Below, piece by piece: positions 1 through 8,130 of a DNA stretch of 18,669 nucleotides; position 1 is the first letter of the stretch, and each line of letters opens with the position of its first letter. The notes under the pieces are model-generated. The model did no database searches and was not told the origin of the DNA. It saw nothing but the letters and a program-made list of their open reading frames with translations. Where the stretch lies: NCBI GenBank assembly GCA_964359085.1, contig CAYHRT010000052.1:1-18669 (forward strand), written 5' to 3'. The DNA is from GWA2-49-15 sp964359085 (GTDB lineage: Bacteria; Bdellovibrionota; Bacteriovoracia; Bacteriovoracales; Bacteriovoracaceae). Both the position numbers and the translations under genes were made by a program.

Positions 1-43
1 CCTGCACTTTACTGAGCACAAGCACCCTGGAGACCGTTCTTTT

Positions 44-181
44 TCAATTTACCGAGGTGGTAACGGTGCCTTTGTATTCGCTATTATGAATAGCATACCC
101 GAGATAGGGTTCAATATTGACACCGGCGCGGGCCATGGGAAAGGCCGCCAACAATAAAAATACCAATAATAACTTTTTCAT
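44..181 (-). CDS. Short secreted protein, possible truncated outer-membrane beta-barrel
   Basis: A 45-codon frame starts with ATG at 181 behind a strong ribosome binding site (AAGGAGG) and a recognisable promoter. The first 19 residues are a clean signal peptide (two Lys, a Leu-rich core, then AxA before cleavage). The mature part opens GVNIEPYLGYA, which looks like the first strand of a small OmpA/OmpW-type outer-membrane barrel. The frame then ends at TGA (44-46) after only about 26 mature residues, far too short for a barrel. The remaining 43 bases of the window stay open in one of the other two minus frames, so a frameshift (biological or from sequencing) or a decayed gene is possible. 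A genuine 45-residue secreted peptide cannot be excluded. The signal peptide is clear; the barrel assignment is inference from one strand. Confidence 0.5.
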   Translation of the reverse strand: MKKLLLVFLLLAAFPMARAGVNIEPYLGYAIHNSEYKGTVTTSVN

Positions 182-221
182 GCACATCCTCCTTAACACT
201 AAAAAAAACTCCATTACATAG

Positions 222-251
222 ATTATAAGTCGAGTGAATCGAGCGAAGCAA
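222..251 (-). promoter_or_regulatory. Putative sigma-70-type promoter for the 44-181 frame
   Basis: Read on the minus strand, TTGCTT (246-251) and a perfect TATAAT (222-227) are separated by 18 bases. They sit about 40 bases upstream of the ATG at 181 and its AAGGAGG site. The -10 box is consensus and the -35 matches three of six positions. It lies just past the prfC stop, so the short secreted gene probably has its own transcript. Confidence 0.5.
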
Positions 252-281
252 TGAAATACATCTTAATTTTGGACAGAGAGC

Positions 282-1895
282 TTAGAGATAATCAGAGTTT
301 TTGAAAAACTGGACGTCGGGATTTTTATCCTGAACTAATTTCAGATCCCACTCGCTCCGAACGGCAAAGCAGGGACGGCCTTTTAAGTCATAGACGATAT
401 TGTTGCTATTGCTCTCAATAAACTTGTCTTGCTGCTTCTCATCCGTGAACTTCACCCAGCGCATGCCGATGAAAGGGTAGGGTGTATATTCTCCCAGTAC
501 ATTGTACTCATCTTCCAGCCGATACTTGACGACTTCAAACTGCAACATGCCGACTGCGCCGAGGATTTTTTCATTGAAAGTATGACGAGTGAAGAGCTGG
601 ACCGTGCCTTCTTCTGCAAGCTGGCGTAGGCCCTTTTCTAGCTGTTTTGCCTTCATGGGGTCTTTTAAATTGACCTTAACAAAAATCTCGGGCGCGAAAC
701 TGGGGATGCCAGAAAATTTAAGCAACTCACCTTCGGTAAAGGTGTCGCCAATAGCATAGCGGCCAGTGAGCCCGATGATATCGCCCGGAAAGGCCTCTTC
801 GGTAATTTCTAGGTCACGCGCCTGAAAGATTAGGGGAGTACTGATTTTGACTTCTTTTTGTTCACGGGTATTAAAAATGCGCTGCCCACGCTTGAAACGC
901 CCGGAGATGACACGCAGGAAGGCAACACGATCGCGATGACGCTTGTCCATGTTTGCCTGAATTTTAAAAACAAAGCCACTAAAAGTGGGGTCTTCGGGAG
1001 AAATTTCCTTAGTTGGGGCTTCGGGAGTATAGGGAAAAAGCGAGGCCATGCGGGGTTTTGGGCCAGGACAAAAGTCGGTGATAAAATCAATGACTTCTTT
1101 CACACCAAAGTTATGGAGGGCCGAGCCAAAAAATACCGGGGTTAACATGCCGGCGAGAAAATCACCTCGGTCAAAGGGCGGCAGAAGCTCAGACACCATC
1201 TCCAGGTCATGCTTGAGTTTTGTCAGGAGAGTATCACCCACATAGGCCACAACCTCAGGGGCATCCAGATTATGGGCCGCTAAAATATGAGGAGTACGTG
1301 GGTCAGTTTCCTCATCAAACATATAAATTTGTTTGTGAACGATATCGTAGACCCCTTTGAAATCCACCCCGTCACCGATCGGCCAGGTCATGGGGGTGCA
1401 GTGAATATGCAGAATAGTTTCCACATTTTCCAAGAGGGCATAGGGGTCGAGCGCATCTCGGTCGTATTTATTCATAAAGGTAACAATGGGAGTGGCACGC
1501 ATGCGGCATACATCCATGAGCTTAATGGTCTGGGCCTCCACTCCTTTGGCCGAGTCAATCATCATCATGCATGATTCCACTGCGGTTAGCGTGCGGTAAG
1601 TGTCTTCTGAGAAGTCCTTGTGTCCGGGAGTATCGAGGAGGTGGAGGGCGCGTTCCATATAGTCAAAGGAGAGAACCGAGGAGCTGACCGAAATGCCCCG
1701 TTCTTTTTCCAATTCCATCCAGTCGGATTTGGCAAAATTGCCGTGCTTGGATTTGACCATGCCCGCCTGGCGAATGACACTTCCAAACCATAGAATCTTT
1801 TCTGTCATTGTGGTTTTGCCCGCATCGGGATGCGAGATAATGGCAAAGGTGCAACGACTTTTTGGCGCCCCATGCAGGGCATGTATTTCATTCAT
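282..1895 (-). CDS. prfC: Peptide chain release factor 3 (RF3)
   Basis: RF3 is the translational GTPase that recycles class I release factors (RF1/RF2) from the ribosome after peptide release; it acts in the cytoplasm. The 537 residues match the family length (529 in E. coli). The GTPase motifs are all present: P-loop SHPDAGKT (about 21-28), switch I ERGIS (65-69), DTPGH (88-92) and NKYD (142-145). The opening CTFAIISHPDAGKTT is diagnostic for RF3 rather than EF-G. The EF-Tu-like domain II and the RF3 C-terminal domain follow to the usual end. The ATG at 1895 gives the expected N-terminus; its ribosome binding site is weak, and a GGAGGA lies 30 bases upstream, too far to serve it. The gene diverges from the nucleotidase gene at 2039. 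The G4 motif has Tyr where E. coli has Leu, a harmless variant. Confidence 0.98.
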   Translation of the reverse strand: MNEIHALHGAPKSRCTFAIISHPDAGKTTMTEKILWFGSVIRQAGMVKSKHGNFAKSDWMELEKERGISVSSSVLSFDYMERALHLLDTPGHKDFSEDTYRTLTAVESCMMMIDSAKGVEAQTIKLMDVCRMRATPIVTFMNKYDRDALDPYALLENVETILHIHCTPMTWPIGDGVDFKGVYDIVHKQIYMFDEETDPRTPHILAAHNLDAPEVVAYVGDTLLTKLKHDLEMVSELLPPFDRGDFLAGMLTPVFFGSALHNFGVKEVIDFITDFCPGPKPRMASLFPYTPEAPTKEISPEDPTFSGFVFKIQANMDKRHRDRVAFLRVISGRFKRGQRIFNTREQKEVKISTPLIFQARDLEITEEAFPGDIIGLTGRYAIGDTFTEGELLKFSGIPSFAPEIFVKVNLKDPMKAKQLEKGLRQLAEEGTVQLFTRHTFNEKILGAVGMLQFEVVKYRLEDEYNVLGEYTPYPFIGMRWVKFTDEKQQDKFIESNSNNIVYDLKGRPCFAVRSEWDLKLVQDKNPDVQFFKNSDYL

Positions 1896-2038
1896 ATAAA
1901 TAACACAATGCGAAACAGGTTAAGTCCTCCAAAGTTATACTGTTTCATATAAGGGACGTCTATTATCTTTTTTACCTAGGGCTTGAAAATCATACTCATT
2001 TAGGCGATGGTTTTCGCTTGTCTTTTTCTGGAGTTGTC

Positions 2039-3640
2039 ATGGGAATGCGTTTTTTTATTGTTGTCGTGTTGTTTGGTTTACTCAGTTTTTTGGTACAGGC
2101 CAAGCCAATTCTCATTTTGCATACTAATGATTTGCACGGCTTTGTGGAAAATAGTGTGTATGACCCCTCTCAGGGAGGCTATGCACGCTTGAAAACTTTG
2201 ATTGAGCAAGAACGCAACAAGGCCAATGAGCGGGGCATTTCCACTCTCACGCTTGATGGGGGAGATTTTCTGGAAGGTTCACTCTTCTATATGGCAAATA
2301 GAGTTAAGAGTATCTTTGGCATGATGGATACTATGAATTACGATGCGGTGGCCGTGGGCAACCATGACTGGCTCATGGGCACGGCTGAACTCAGTCATCT
2401 CTTGTCCGATGTGGATTTTTCCTTCGTGCTGGTGGCCGCCAATATGGAGGCCGACCGCAATCGCTTTCCGGGACTTAAAAAACTTAAATCTCACCGAATG
2501 ATGGAAATTGACGGCCACCAAATCGCCATTTTGGGACTGACCACCGATGAGAATAATTTTAAATGGGTTTTTGATCAAGGCCATATTGCCGATCCCATTA
2601 AGATCGCCAATAAATGGGGTAAGAAACTGAAGGCCGCAGGTGCCAAAACTGTGATTGCCCTGACTCATCTTGGATTTTCGAAAGATCAAGAATTGGTCAG
2701 CAAGACTACGGATCTTGATTTAGTGGTGGGCGGCCATTCGCACACCTTGATTGATCGGCCTTATTTTGTTCGCAATAAAAATGGTCGACAGGTTGCCATC
2801 GTTCAGGCCGGTGAGCATGCCAAGTATTTGGGCAAATTGTTGGTGGATATCGCCGAGGACGGCAGCGTGAAGGTTTTGGAACGTGAGGTCGTTCCGGTCA
2901 CCAGCAGTATTGATGAAGATCCCATTATGCACAATTTAATCGCTGAGGCCCGAAGCCAAGTTAATAATATCTACGGTGAACATTATCTAAAAACGGTGGT
3001 AGGAGAGACCGAAATCAATTTGATTAACTCGTCAGGCATGATGACGGTTTGGAATAAAATTATTGCTGATTCTTTCAAGGAATCGATTCATGCTGACATC
3101 GGCGTTCATTCTCCCAACCTGACAGGAGTTGACATTCCGAAAGGCATGATTACGCGCGAACAAATTATGACGACTTATCCACGTTTCTTTTCTTTGGATG
3201 ATCGCTGGGGATGGCACATCTACCATGTGGAGATGTACGGACTGGTGGCCAAAATGTTGATGGAATACTATTTAAAAGGTGGTGAATCCGTAATCCTCTC
3301 GGGAGTCAAGTTTAGGGTCGAGGTAAACAAAAAGGGTAAGAAGAAAATTAAAGATATCACCATCGGTGGTGAACCGATTAGACTTTTTAAAAAGTATTCA
3401 GTGGCCTTTCCTGAAGGCGTGATCAAGGGAGGTCTCGGAATGATCGGAATCCTCATTGATCTCATTCATTCCGTCAATCGAAGCGAGATAACAGTATGGG
3501 ATGCCCTTGAGGCAAAAGTGAAACGCCTGGGTACGATTCGTGAGGATTATCTTCAAGATAATCTTGCGCTTCCAAGTGGCACTGCTGTTTCCAAAAGCAA
3601 GACTATGGCAGAGACCACCGATGCCATCTTTATACCATGA
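2039..3640 (+). CDS. Periplasmic 5'-nucleotidase/UshA-family metallophosphatase
   Basis: This is a secreted two-metal phosphoesterase of the 5'-nucleotidase family, which normally hydrolyses nucleotides or UDP-sugars in the periplasm to salvage nucleosides and phosphate. The start at 2039 is chosen because GGAG lies 6 bases upstream and it leads straight into a signal peptide (hydrophobic residues 5-20, then AKP); a TTG 21 bases upstream is less likely. Metal-binding motifs run in order: HTNDLHG (28-34), GGDFLEGS (74-81), GNHDW (107-111), THLG (209-212) and GGHSHT (231-236). A C-terminal 5'-nucleotidase domain (about 320-500) follows, but the usual NGGGIR-type motif is replaced by VHSPNLTG (356-363) and the substrate loop is divergent. 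The catalytic half is therefore secure while the substrate is not. The gene ends 9 bases from the convergent gene at 3650. Confidence 0.9.
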   Translation: MGMRFFIVVVLFGLLSFLVQAKPILILHTNDLHGFVENSVYDPSQGGYARLKTLIEQERNKANERGISTLTLDGGDFLEGSLFYMANRVKSIFGMMDTMNYDAVAVGNHDWLMGTAELSHLLSDVDFSFVLVAANMEADRNRFPGLKKLKSHRMMEIDGHQIAILGLTTDENNFKWVFDQGHIADPIKIANKWGKKLKAAGAKTVIALTHLGFSKDQELVSKTTDLDLVVGGHSHTLIDRPYFVRNKNGRQVAIVQAGEHAKYLGKLLVDIAEDGSVKVLEREVVPVTSSIDEDPIMHNLIAEARSQVNNIYGEHYLKTVVGETEINLINSSGMMTVWNKIIADSFKESIHADIGVHSPNLTGVDIPKGMITREQIMTTYPRFFSLDDRWGWHIYHVEMYGLVAKMLMEYYLKGGESVILSGVKFRVEVNKKGKKKIKDITIGGEPIRLFKKYSVAFPEGVIKGGLGMIGILIDLIHSVNRSEITVWDALEAKVKRLGTIREDYLQDNLALPSGTAVSKSKTMAETTDAIFIP

Positions 3641-3649
3641 CATGGGCCG

Positions 3650-4183
3650 CTAATAACACCATTTGAATGAGTCCTTACATTTGAGCATGTCGCGAGTTGA
3701 ATGAGGGGGGCAGCCGGCATCAGGAGCTTCGCTGGCATCAAGCATTTGCATGTTTTGAACTGAAGAGAGACAACAATTTCCCGATTCTGCTTGGGCGCAT
3801 TTTTTACGCAAATTCTGGTAATAGCTCTCCCCTTGGTAGGGGGTTGGCAGGGCATAGACCTCTTCCTTTTCTTTTCTTAATAGATATATTTTGACCTTTT
3901 CCCCTTCTTTTGCGTTCTGATGAAAAGTGCTGCCGCTTTGAACATAGGCTTTGATGGTCTCTGACGAAGTCAGATCTTTGAGAACAACATTATCCCTGTC
4001 ACAGGGCTTGCACATTGCATTGGGTGGACAAGGGGGGCAGCGATAGACGTATACGATTATGGCCTCGACCATGACAGATTTGTTAACTTCCTTAGACATC
4101 TTGAACGCTTTAATGGAAGTTATTTCGCTGCCAGGAACTTGTATGAAGAAGAAGAGCGAGAACAAACCAATGAGTGCTTTCAT
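3650..4183 (-). CDS. Small secreted protein with ten cysteines
   Basis: I do not recognise the family. The 177-residue product begins with a signal peptide (hydrophobic core about 3-16, likely cleaved near 18-20). The mature part has ten cysteines: a tight cluster C49-x2-C52-x5-C58-x2-C61 within a Pro-rich segment, then C129, C137, C138, C158, C169 and C176. The even number in an exported protein suggests disulfides; the four-Cys cluster could instead bind a metal. Residues about 65-112 look beta-rich and hydrophilic. The ATG at 4183 lies only 4 bases past the gcvP stop, with GAGAGGT inside the gcvP end as its ribosome binding site, so it is probably co-transcribed with gcvP. A functional link to glycine cleavage is not expected for an exported protein. 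Confidence 0.8.
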   Translation of the reverse strand: MKALIGLFSLFFFIQVPGSEITSIKAFKMSKEVNKSVMVEAIIVYVYRCPPCPPNAMCKPCDRDNVVLKDLTSSETIKAYVQSGSTFHQNAKEGEKVKIYLLRKEKEEVYALPTPYQGESYYQNLRKKCAQAESGNCCLSSVQNMQMLDASEAPDAGCPPHSTRDMLKCKDSFKWCY

Positions 4184-4187
4184 GTTT

Positions 4188-7100
4188 CTATTTACCTCTC
4201 AACCCATGGGCCTCAACAATCTTTTGAACAATCTCATTGACTCTTAAATTTCTCATGGCCTTTGGAGAGAGTTTGTCGGGTCCGGCCTTGGGCAGAGTAA
4301 AATTATCTTCTTTCAAAACAAGGTTTTTATTGGCCTCGACTTCGTCCACTTTATAAATGGGAGTAAAATGGGGGACAGTGGTGAGCACGGTCGGGTGTTC
4401 CCGAATGATGCCTCCGATTGCCAGAACAATTTCAAGGAAGCGATCGAGTTCTGCTTTGGTAAAAGATTCGGTGGGCTCGATCATGAGCCCAAAGACTTCA
4501 GGGAAAGCCACGGTAGGAGCGTGGAGGCCAAAATCCAAAAAGAGCTTACCGACTTTTGCCATCGCCTGGGCCCGTGGAATTCCATTTTTTTCCAAGAGGG
4601 CAAAGTCATCTGGACTTAGCGTGAGAATGAATTCATGCATGCGGGGAACGGTTTCAGTATTGGCAGGCAAAATGGGGAAGGCCTTCTTTAACTTTTGCAG
4701 GAGATAGGCGGAAGAGAGCACCGCTACCTCCGACATTTTTTTCACCCCCTGATCGCCTAAGGCCTTAATGTAGGAGTAACAACGAATCTTGTGGGCAAAA
4801 TTTCCGAAGTGACGATGGATGCTTCCAATGCTTTTAGCCGTTTTGCTCAGTTGATAAATTCCATCTTTCAAAAGCACTTGATGGCCCGGGAGATAGGGTA
4901 GAAGTTTTTCCGAAACCGCCACAATGGCATCACCTGGCCCACCTCCGCCGTGGGAGATCGACCAAGTCTTGTGGAGATTATTGTGAACAGCATCCACTCC
5001 CAGTTTGCTCAGATCGATGATTCCGGCAATGGCGTTCATGTTGGCACCATCCATATAGACCAGACCGCCGACATCGTGAATTTTGCTTGCCACTCGATGA
5101 AAATTACTTTCAAAAATTCCTGAGGTGTTGGGATTGGTCACCATGATGCCGGCGACACGCGGGCCATATTTTGCCAGGACGTCGTCTAAAACCGCCATAT
5201 CGATTTGCCCGTGGCCATCGGCGGTTAAGGTCATGATGTTTTCAAAACCGGCGATAGCAGCACTGGCCGGATTGGTTCCATGGGCCGATTTGGGGATCAG
5301 AATGATGTCGCGAGTTTCTTTATTTTTTTCTTGTCGATCGAGGTGGTAGGCCTGAATCATCTTGAGTCCTACTAATTCACCTTGTGCGCCGGCCACCGGT
5401 TGAGTGGTGACTCCCGCTAGACCAGTAATCTTTTTAAACTGCTCCTGGGTTTCAAAAAGAATTTGCAGACAACCTTGCACGTCTTCAATCGGTGCTTTGG
5501 GATGGGCCTGAGTAAACTCAGACAATCCCGCCAGGTAATCGTTGATGTAGGGATTGTATTTCATGGTACAAGAACCCAGAGGATAGATATTGTCATCGGG
5601 ACTGACATTCAGTTCACCCAATTTCTGATAGAAATCTTTTAAGACTTCTTGGGGGAAACTGGGAAGATTCACATGTCCAGCTCGGATATATTTTTGGGGA
5701 AGTTCGAAGGCCATTTTTTGCGGCGTCTTTTTCTCTTTTAGGCGTTTTTCAAAGAAGGCCACCAGACGGGCAATATCGGCCAGGCAATGGCGATCGGTAA
5801 AAGAGAGCATGAGGAGTTGTTTTGCCCCAACTGTTTTAATGCGTGAGGAGACATCTAGGCCGGGTTGAAGATCATCCTTTTGGGCCTCTTTGAGCAATTG
5901 TGTGAGGGTAGGCCCCTCTACGGAAAGCACAAATTCGTTAAAAAAGGCAGACTGGGGAAAGGCCAATGAGAGGCCTTTAAGTGCCGTGAGTTCTTCTGCC
6001 GCCCTAAGGGCCATCTTACGCCCTTCTAAAATGGCCGATGACATGCCCTCTTCTCCCCGCGCCATCACGGCCGCACCGGCCAACGTGGCGATGAAAGATT
6101 GGTTAGAGCAGATATTGGAGGTGGCCTTTTCGCGGCGAATATGTTGTTCGCGAGTGGAAAGAACCATGGCGTAGGCAGGATTGCCTTGACTGTCATGGCC
6201 TTTACCCACATAGCGGCCCGGAGTAGAACGAATAGAATTTTTTTGACTCTTGTTATAACGACATCCAAAAAGGCCAAGACCCGGCCCTCCAAAATTTGGG
6301 GCGAGGGCAAGATGTTGGGCCTCTCCGACGATCAGATCAGCGCCCACTTTTTGACCACTCTCATCCTTGAGCAAACCGAAATCGACTGGCGCGCGTAACC
6401 CTCCAGTCGCCAGAAGCATGGGATCAATAACACCCACGGCTAAGAGTTTATTTTCGTGGGCCAAATCAGTCAGTTCGTCCACCGATTCCAGTAGTCCAAG
6501 ACAATTGACTTGAGGAAAGGCCACGGCCGCGAGATCGGACGGCATGGCCGCGATGGTTTGCTTGAGTTTGGCGAGATCGGTAAGTCCTGTTTCAATATGG
6601 AGAGGAATCCAAATGATTTTTAGCTTTGTTCCTTGTGCCAAGGTCTCAACCACCTGGCGATCTTCGGGATACACCCCTTCACTCACAATCACGGTATCAT
6701 GTCCGGTGATTCGTGTGGAACTTAAGAGACCTTCGTAGAGTGCCGTAGCACGATCATATAAGGAAGCGTTGATCGCCTCAAATCCAGTTAACTGACTCAT
6801 CATATTCGTATAGGCCCACAAGGAGTGGAGGGTGCCTTGACTGCGTTCTGGTTGGTAGGGTGTATAAGCGGTTGTGAGGCCACGGATATCACAAACAAAA
6901 GAAACTAGCTCGGGAATCTTATAGTAAGGTAGGCCATCACCAATAAAGGAGAGAGGCATGCGATTTTTCTTGGCCACCGATGTGACGTGGGCCAGAAGCT
7001 GATTGTAAGGCAATGCCTGACCGAGTCCAATCGGACCTTTGAATTTTACCTCCTGAGGAATGTGGAGAAAGAGATCATCGAGGTATTTAAAACTCAGCTC

Positions 7101-7226
7101 TTTTAACATCTGATCTATTTCTTGGTCTTTGGCCCCGATATAATAGGGGCGTAATTCTCTTTCAAGTGATTTTGGGTTGTAAGGGAGCTGATCCATTTGT
7201 ACAGTATCGGTCATCTGAGTTGGCAT
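4188..7226 (-). CDS. gcvP: Glycine dehydrogenase (decarboxylating), fused GcvPA-GcvPB P-protein
   Basis: The P-protein of the glycine cleavage system decarboxylates glycine with PLP and passes aminomethyl to lipoyl-GcvH. The product is about 1012 residues. The N-terminal half (to about 490) matches GcvPA, with GEAQHLALAPNFGGPGLG and STREQHIRREKATSNIC. After a charged linker (KRLKEKKTP) the C-terminal half matches GcvPB, with DDNIYPLGSCTMKYNP, SAHGTNPASA, and the PLP-lysine motif NLHKTWSISHGGGGPG (Lys near 753). The wording of these motifs is that of two-subunit enzymes, here joined in one chain. The start is uncertain: ATG at 7226 is preferred; TTG at 7238 and ATG at 7214 or 7196 are in frame and none has a strong ribosome binding site. 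Neither gcvT nor gcvH is nearby. A secreted cysteine-rich gene follows 4 bases downstream. Confidence 0.96.
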   Translation of the reverse strand: MPTQMTDTVQMDQLPYNPKSLERELRPYYIGAKDQEIDQMLKELSFKYLDDLFLHIPQEVKFKGPIGLGQALPYNQLLAHVTSVAKKNRMPLSFIGDGLPYYKIPELVSFVCDIRGLTTAYTPYQPERSQGTLHSLWAYTNMMSQLTGFEAINASLYDRATALYEGLLSSTRITGHDTVIVSEGVYPEDRQVVETLAQGTKLKIIWIPLHIETGLTDLAKLKQTIAAMPSDLAAVAFPQVNCLGLLESVDELTDLAHENKLLAVGVIDPMLLATGGLRAPVDFGLLKDESGQKVGADLIVGEAQHLALAPNFGGPGLGLFGCRYNKSQKNSIRSTPGRYVGKGHDSQGNPAYAMVLSTREQHIRREKATSNICSNQSFIATLAGAAVMARGEEGMSSAILEGRKMALRAAEELTALKGLSLAFPQSAFFNEFVLSVEGPTLTQLLKEAQKDDLQPGLDVSSRIKTVGAKQLLMLSFTDRHCLADIARLVAFFEKRLKEKKTPQKMAFELPQKYIRAGHVNLPSFPQEVLKDFYQKLGELNVSPDDNIYPLGSCTMKYNPYINDYLAGLSEFTQAHPKAPIEDVQGCLQILFETQEQFKKITGLAGVTTQPVAGAQGELVGLKMIQAYHLDRQEKNKETRDIILIPKSAHGTNPASAAIAGFENIMTLTADGHGQIDMAVLDDVLAKYGPRVAGIMVTNPNTSGIFESNFHRVASKIHDVGGLVYMDGANMNAIAGIIDLSKLGVDAVHNNLHKTWSISHGGGGPGDAIVAVSEKLLPYLPGHQVLLKDGIYQLSKTAKSIGSIHRHFGNFAHKIRCYSYIKALGDQGVKKMSEVAVLSSAYLLQKLKKAFPILPANTETVPRMHEFILTLSPDDFALLEKNGIPRAQAMAKVGKLFLDFGLHAPTVAFPEVFGLMIEPTESFTKAELDRFLEIVLAIGGIIREHPTVLTTVPHFTPIYKVDEVEANKNLVLKEDNFTLPKAGPDKLSPKAMRNLRVNEIVQKIVEAHGLRGK

Positions 7227-7271
7227 CTCTGAATCCAAATGTTGGAGGTTTTTATTTGCCCATATTTTTAT

Positions 7272-7299
7272 CTTTTATGCCATGAATTGACTACTGCAA
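7272..7299 (-). promoter_or_regulatory. Possible gcvP promoter
   Basis: On the minus strand TTGCAG (7294-7299) is followed after 16 bases by TAAAAG (7272-7277), about 45 bases before the gcvP start. Both boxes are imperfect. The short gcvP-rsmJ gap leaves no room for a glycine riboswitch. Confidence 0.3.
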
Positions 7300-7309
7300 C
7301 GATGACTCC

Positions 7310-8089
7310 ATGTTGATTCCTTTTGTTATTGAGACTGCGACTTCAGGCGATGAGATAGCTTTTGTAAAAAAGTTGGCCAAATCGGTTGGAATTGAGCTGC
7401 AGGAAATTGCTGGAGCAAGCTCTGTTCAGTCGATGAGTTATTTAGGCATGGACGAGCATGGTTTGCGCTTTTACTTAACCGGCAGTGACGGCCCAGTTCT
7501 TGCCTTAGATTTTGTGGCAGAATACGCCTCTTTTATGAGACAAGTCAGCAAAACAGCTGCAGGGCCGCTCAAAAAAGCTTTAGGGCGAGGAGTTAAAAGA
7601 GGCCATAGATTGGTGGATGCCACCTGTGGAACGGGCAAGGATTCTCTGCTCTTTTTGTCGTGGGGTTTAGAAGTGCTGGCCTTTGAGCGTAATCCCCTTA
7701 TGTTCTTATTGCTGCAAGTGGCCTGGCAAACTCTGGTGCGCGAGTATCCTGAGCTGGCGCTTAAGTTCGAGCTCATTTTTGGCGATGTGCGAACTGGGAC
7801 GCAGGTAATTTGTCAGAGAAAAATTTCTATTCTCTATTTTGATCCGATGTTTTCACAAGGCCCGAAAACGCGCCGCAGTTTACCGCGTCAGGAGATGGTG
7901 GTGTTCGAACACCTGATTGGCGCCGACCCAGACCAAGAGGGCGTGATCCAAAGTTTGCTCAAACTGCCACTCTCACGCATTGTGGTGAAACGTCCCCATA
8001 AGGCACCACAGTTCACTGGTCTTGCGCCGCTGGCCTCTTTTCCTGGTAAAAGTGTGCGCTATGATCTTTTTCGTGGAACCTGTCAGTGA
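7310..8089 (+). CDS. rsmJ: 16S rRNA (guanine1516-N2)-methyltransferase RsmJ
   Basis: RsmJ uses S-adenosylmethionine to methylate N2 of G1516 in 16S rRNA of the small subunit. The 259-residue protein has the family size. A variable N-terminal region (1-80) is followed by the Rossmann methyltransferase fold: motif I VDATCGTGKDS (102-112), FERNP (126-129 region), the catalytic LYFDPMF (175-181), the family-specific EMVVFEHLIGAD (195-206) and VVKRP (225-229). This order and spacing match RsmJ (formerly YhiQ) and separate it from other rRNA methylases. The ATG at 7310 has no clear ribosome binding site. It diverges from gcvP. The following operon begins 41 bases after its stop with no terminator visible, so read-through is possible. 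Confidence 0.92.
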   Translation: MLIPFVIETATSGDEIAFVKKLAKSVGIELQEIAGASSVQSMSYLGMDEHGLRFYLTGSDGPVLALDFVAEYASFMRQVSKTAAGPLKKALGRGVKRGHRLVDATCGTGKDSLLFLSWGLEVLAFERNPLMFLLLQVAWQTLVREYPELALKFELIFGDVRTGTQVICQRKISILYFDPMFSQGPKTRRSLPRQEMVVFEHLIGADPDQEGVIQSLLKLPLSRIVVKRPHKAPQFTGLAPLASFPGKSVRYDLFRGTCQ

Positions 8090-8096
8090 GTGCACT

Positions 8097-8114
8097 TATT
8101 ACAAATTTGTAATA
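8097..8114. promoter_or_regulatory. 18-bp perfect palindrome, candidate operator
   Basis: TATTACAAATTTGTAATA is its own reverse complement over all 18 bases. It sits in the 41-base gap between rsmJ and the decarboxylase-like gene, immediately before a -10-like CATAAT (8116-8121). Its A/T-rich make-up and absence of a following T run argue against a terminator. The position suits a dimeric repressor (TetR, MarR or similar) gating the three-gene operon 8131-11048. I saw no second copy in the window. Confidence 0.55.
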
Positions 8115-8130
8115 TCATAATAATGGAGTC

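Noticed and set aside
282..1895. Several open frames on the plus strand across prfC and gcvP
   Set aside because: They lie wholly inside strongly conserved genes, have no recognisable protein features and are shadows of the real coding strand.
7239..7309. Possible glycine riboswitch upstream of gcvP
   Set aside because: The divergent gap is only about 71 bases and shows none of the conserved glycine-aptamer helices; a promoter alone fits better.
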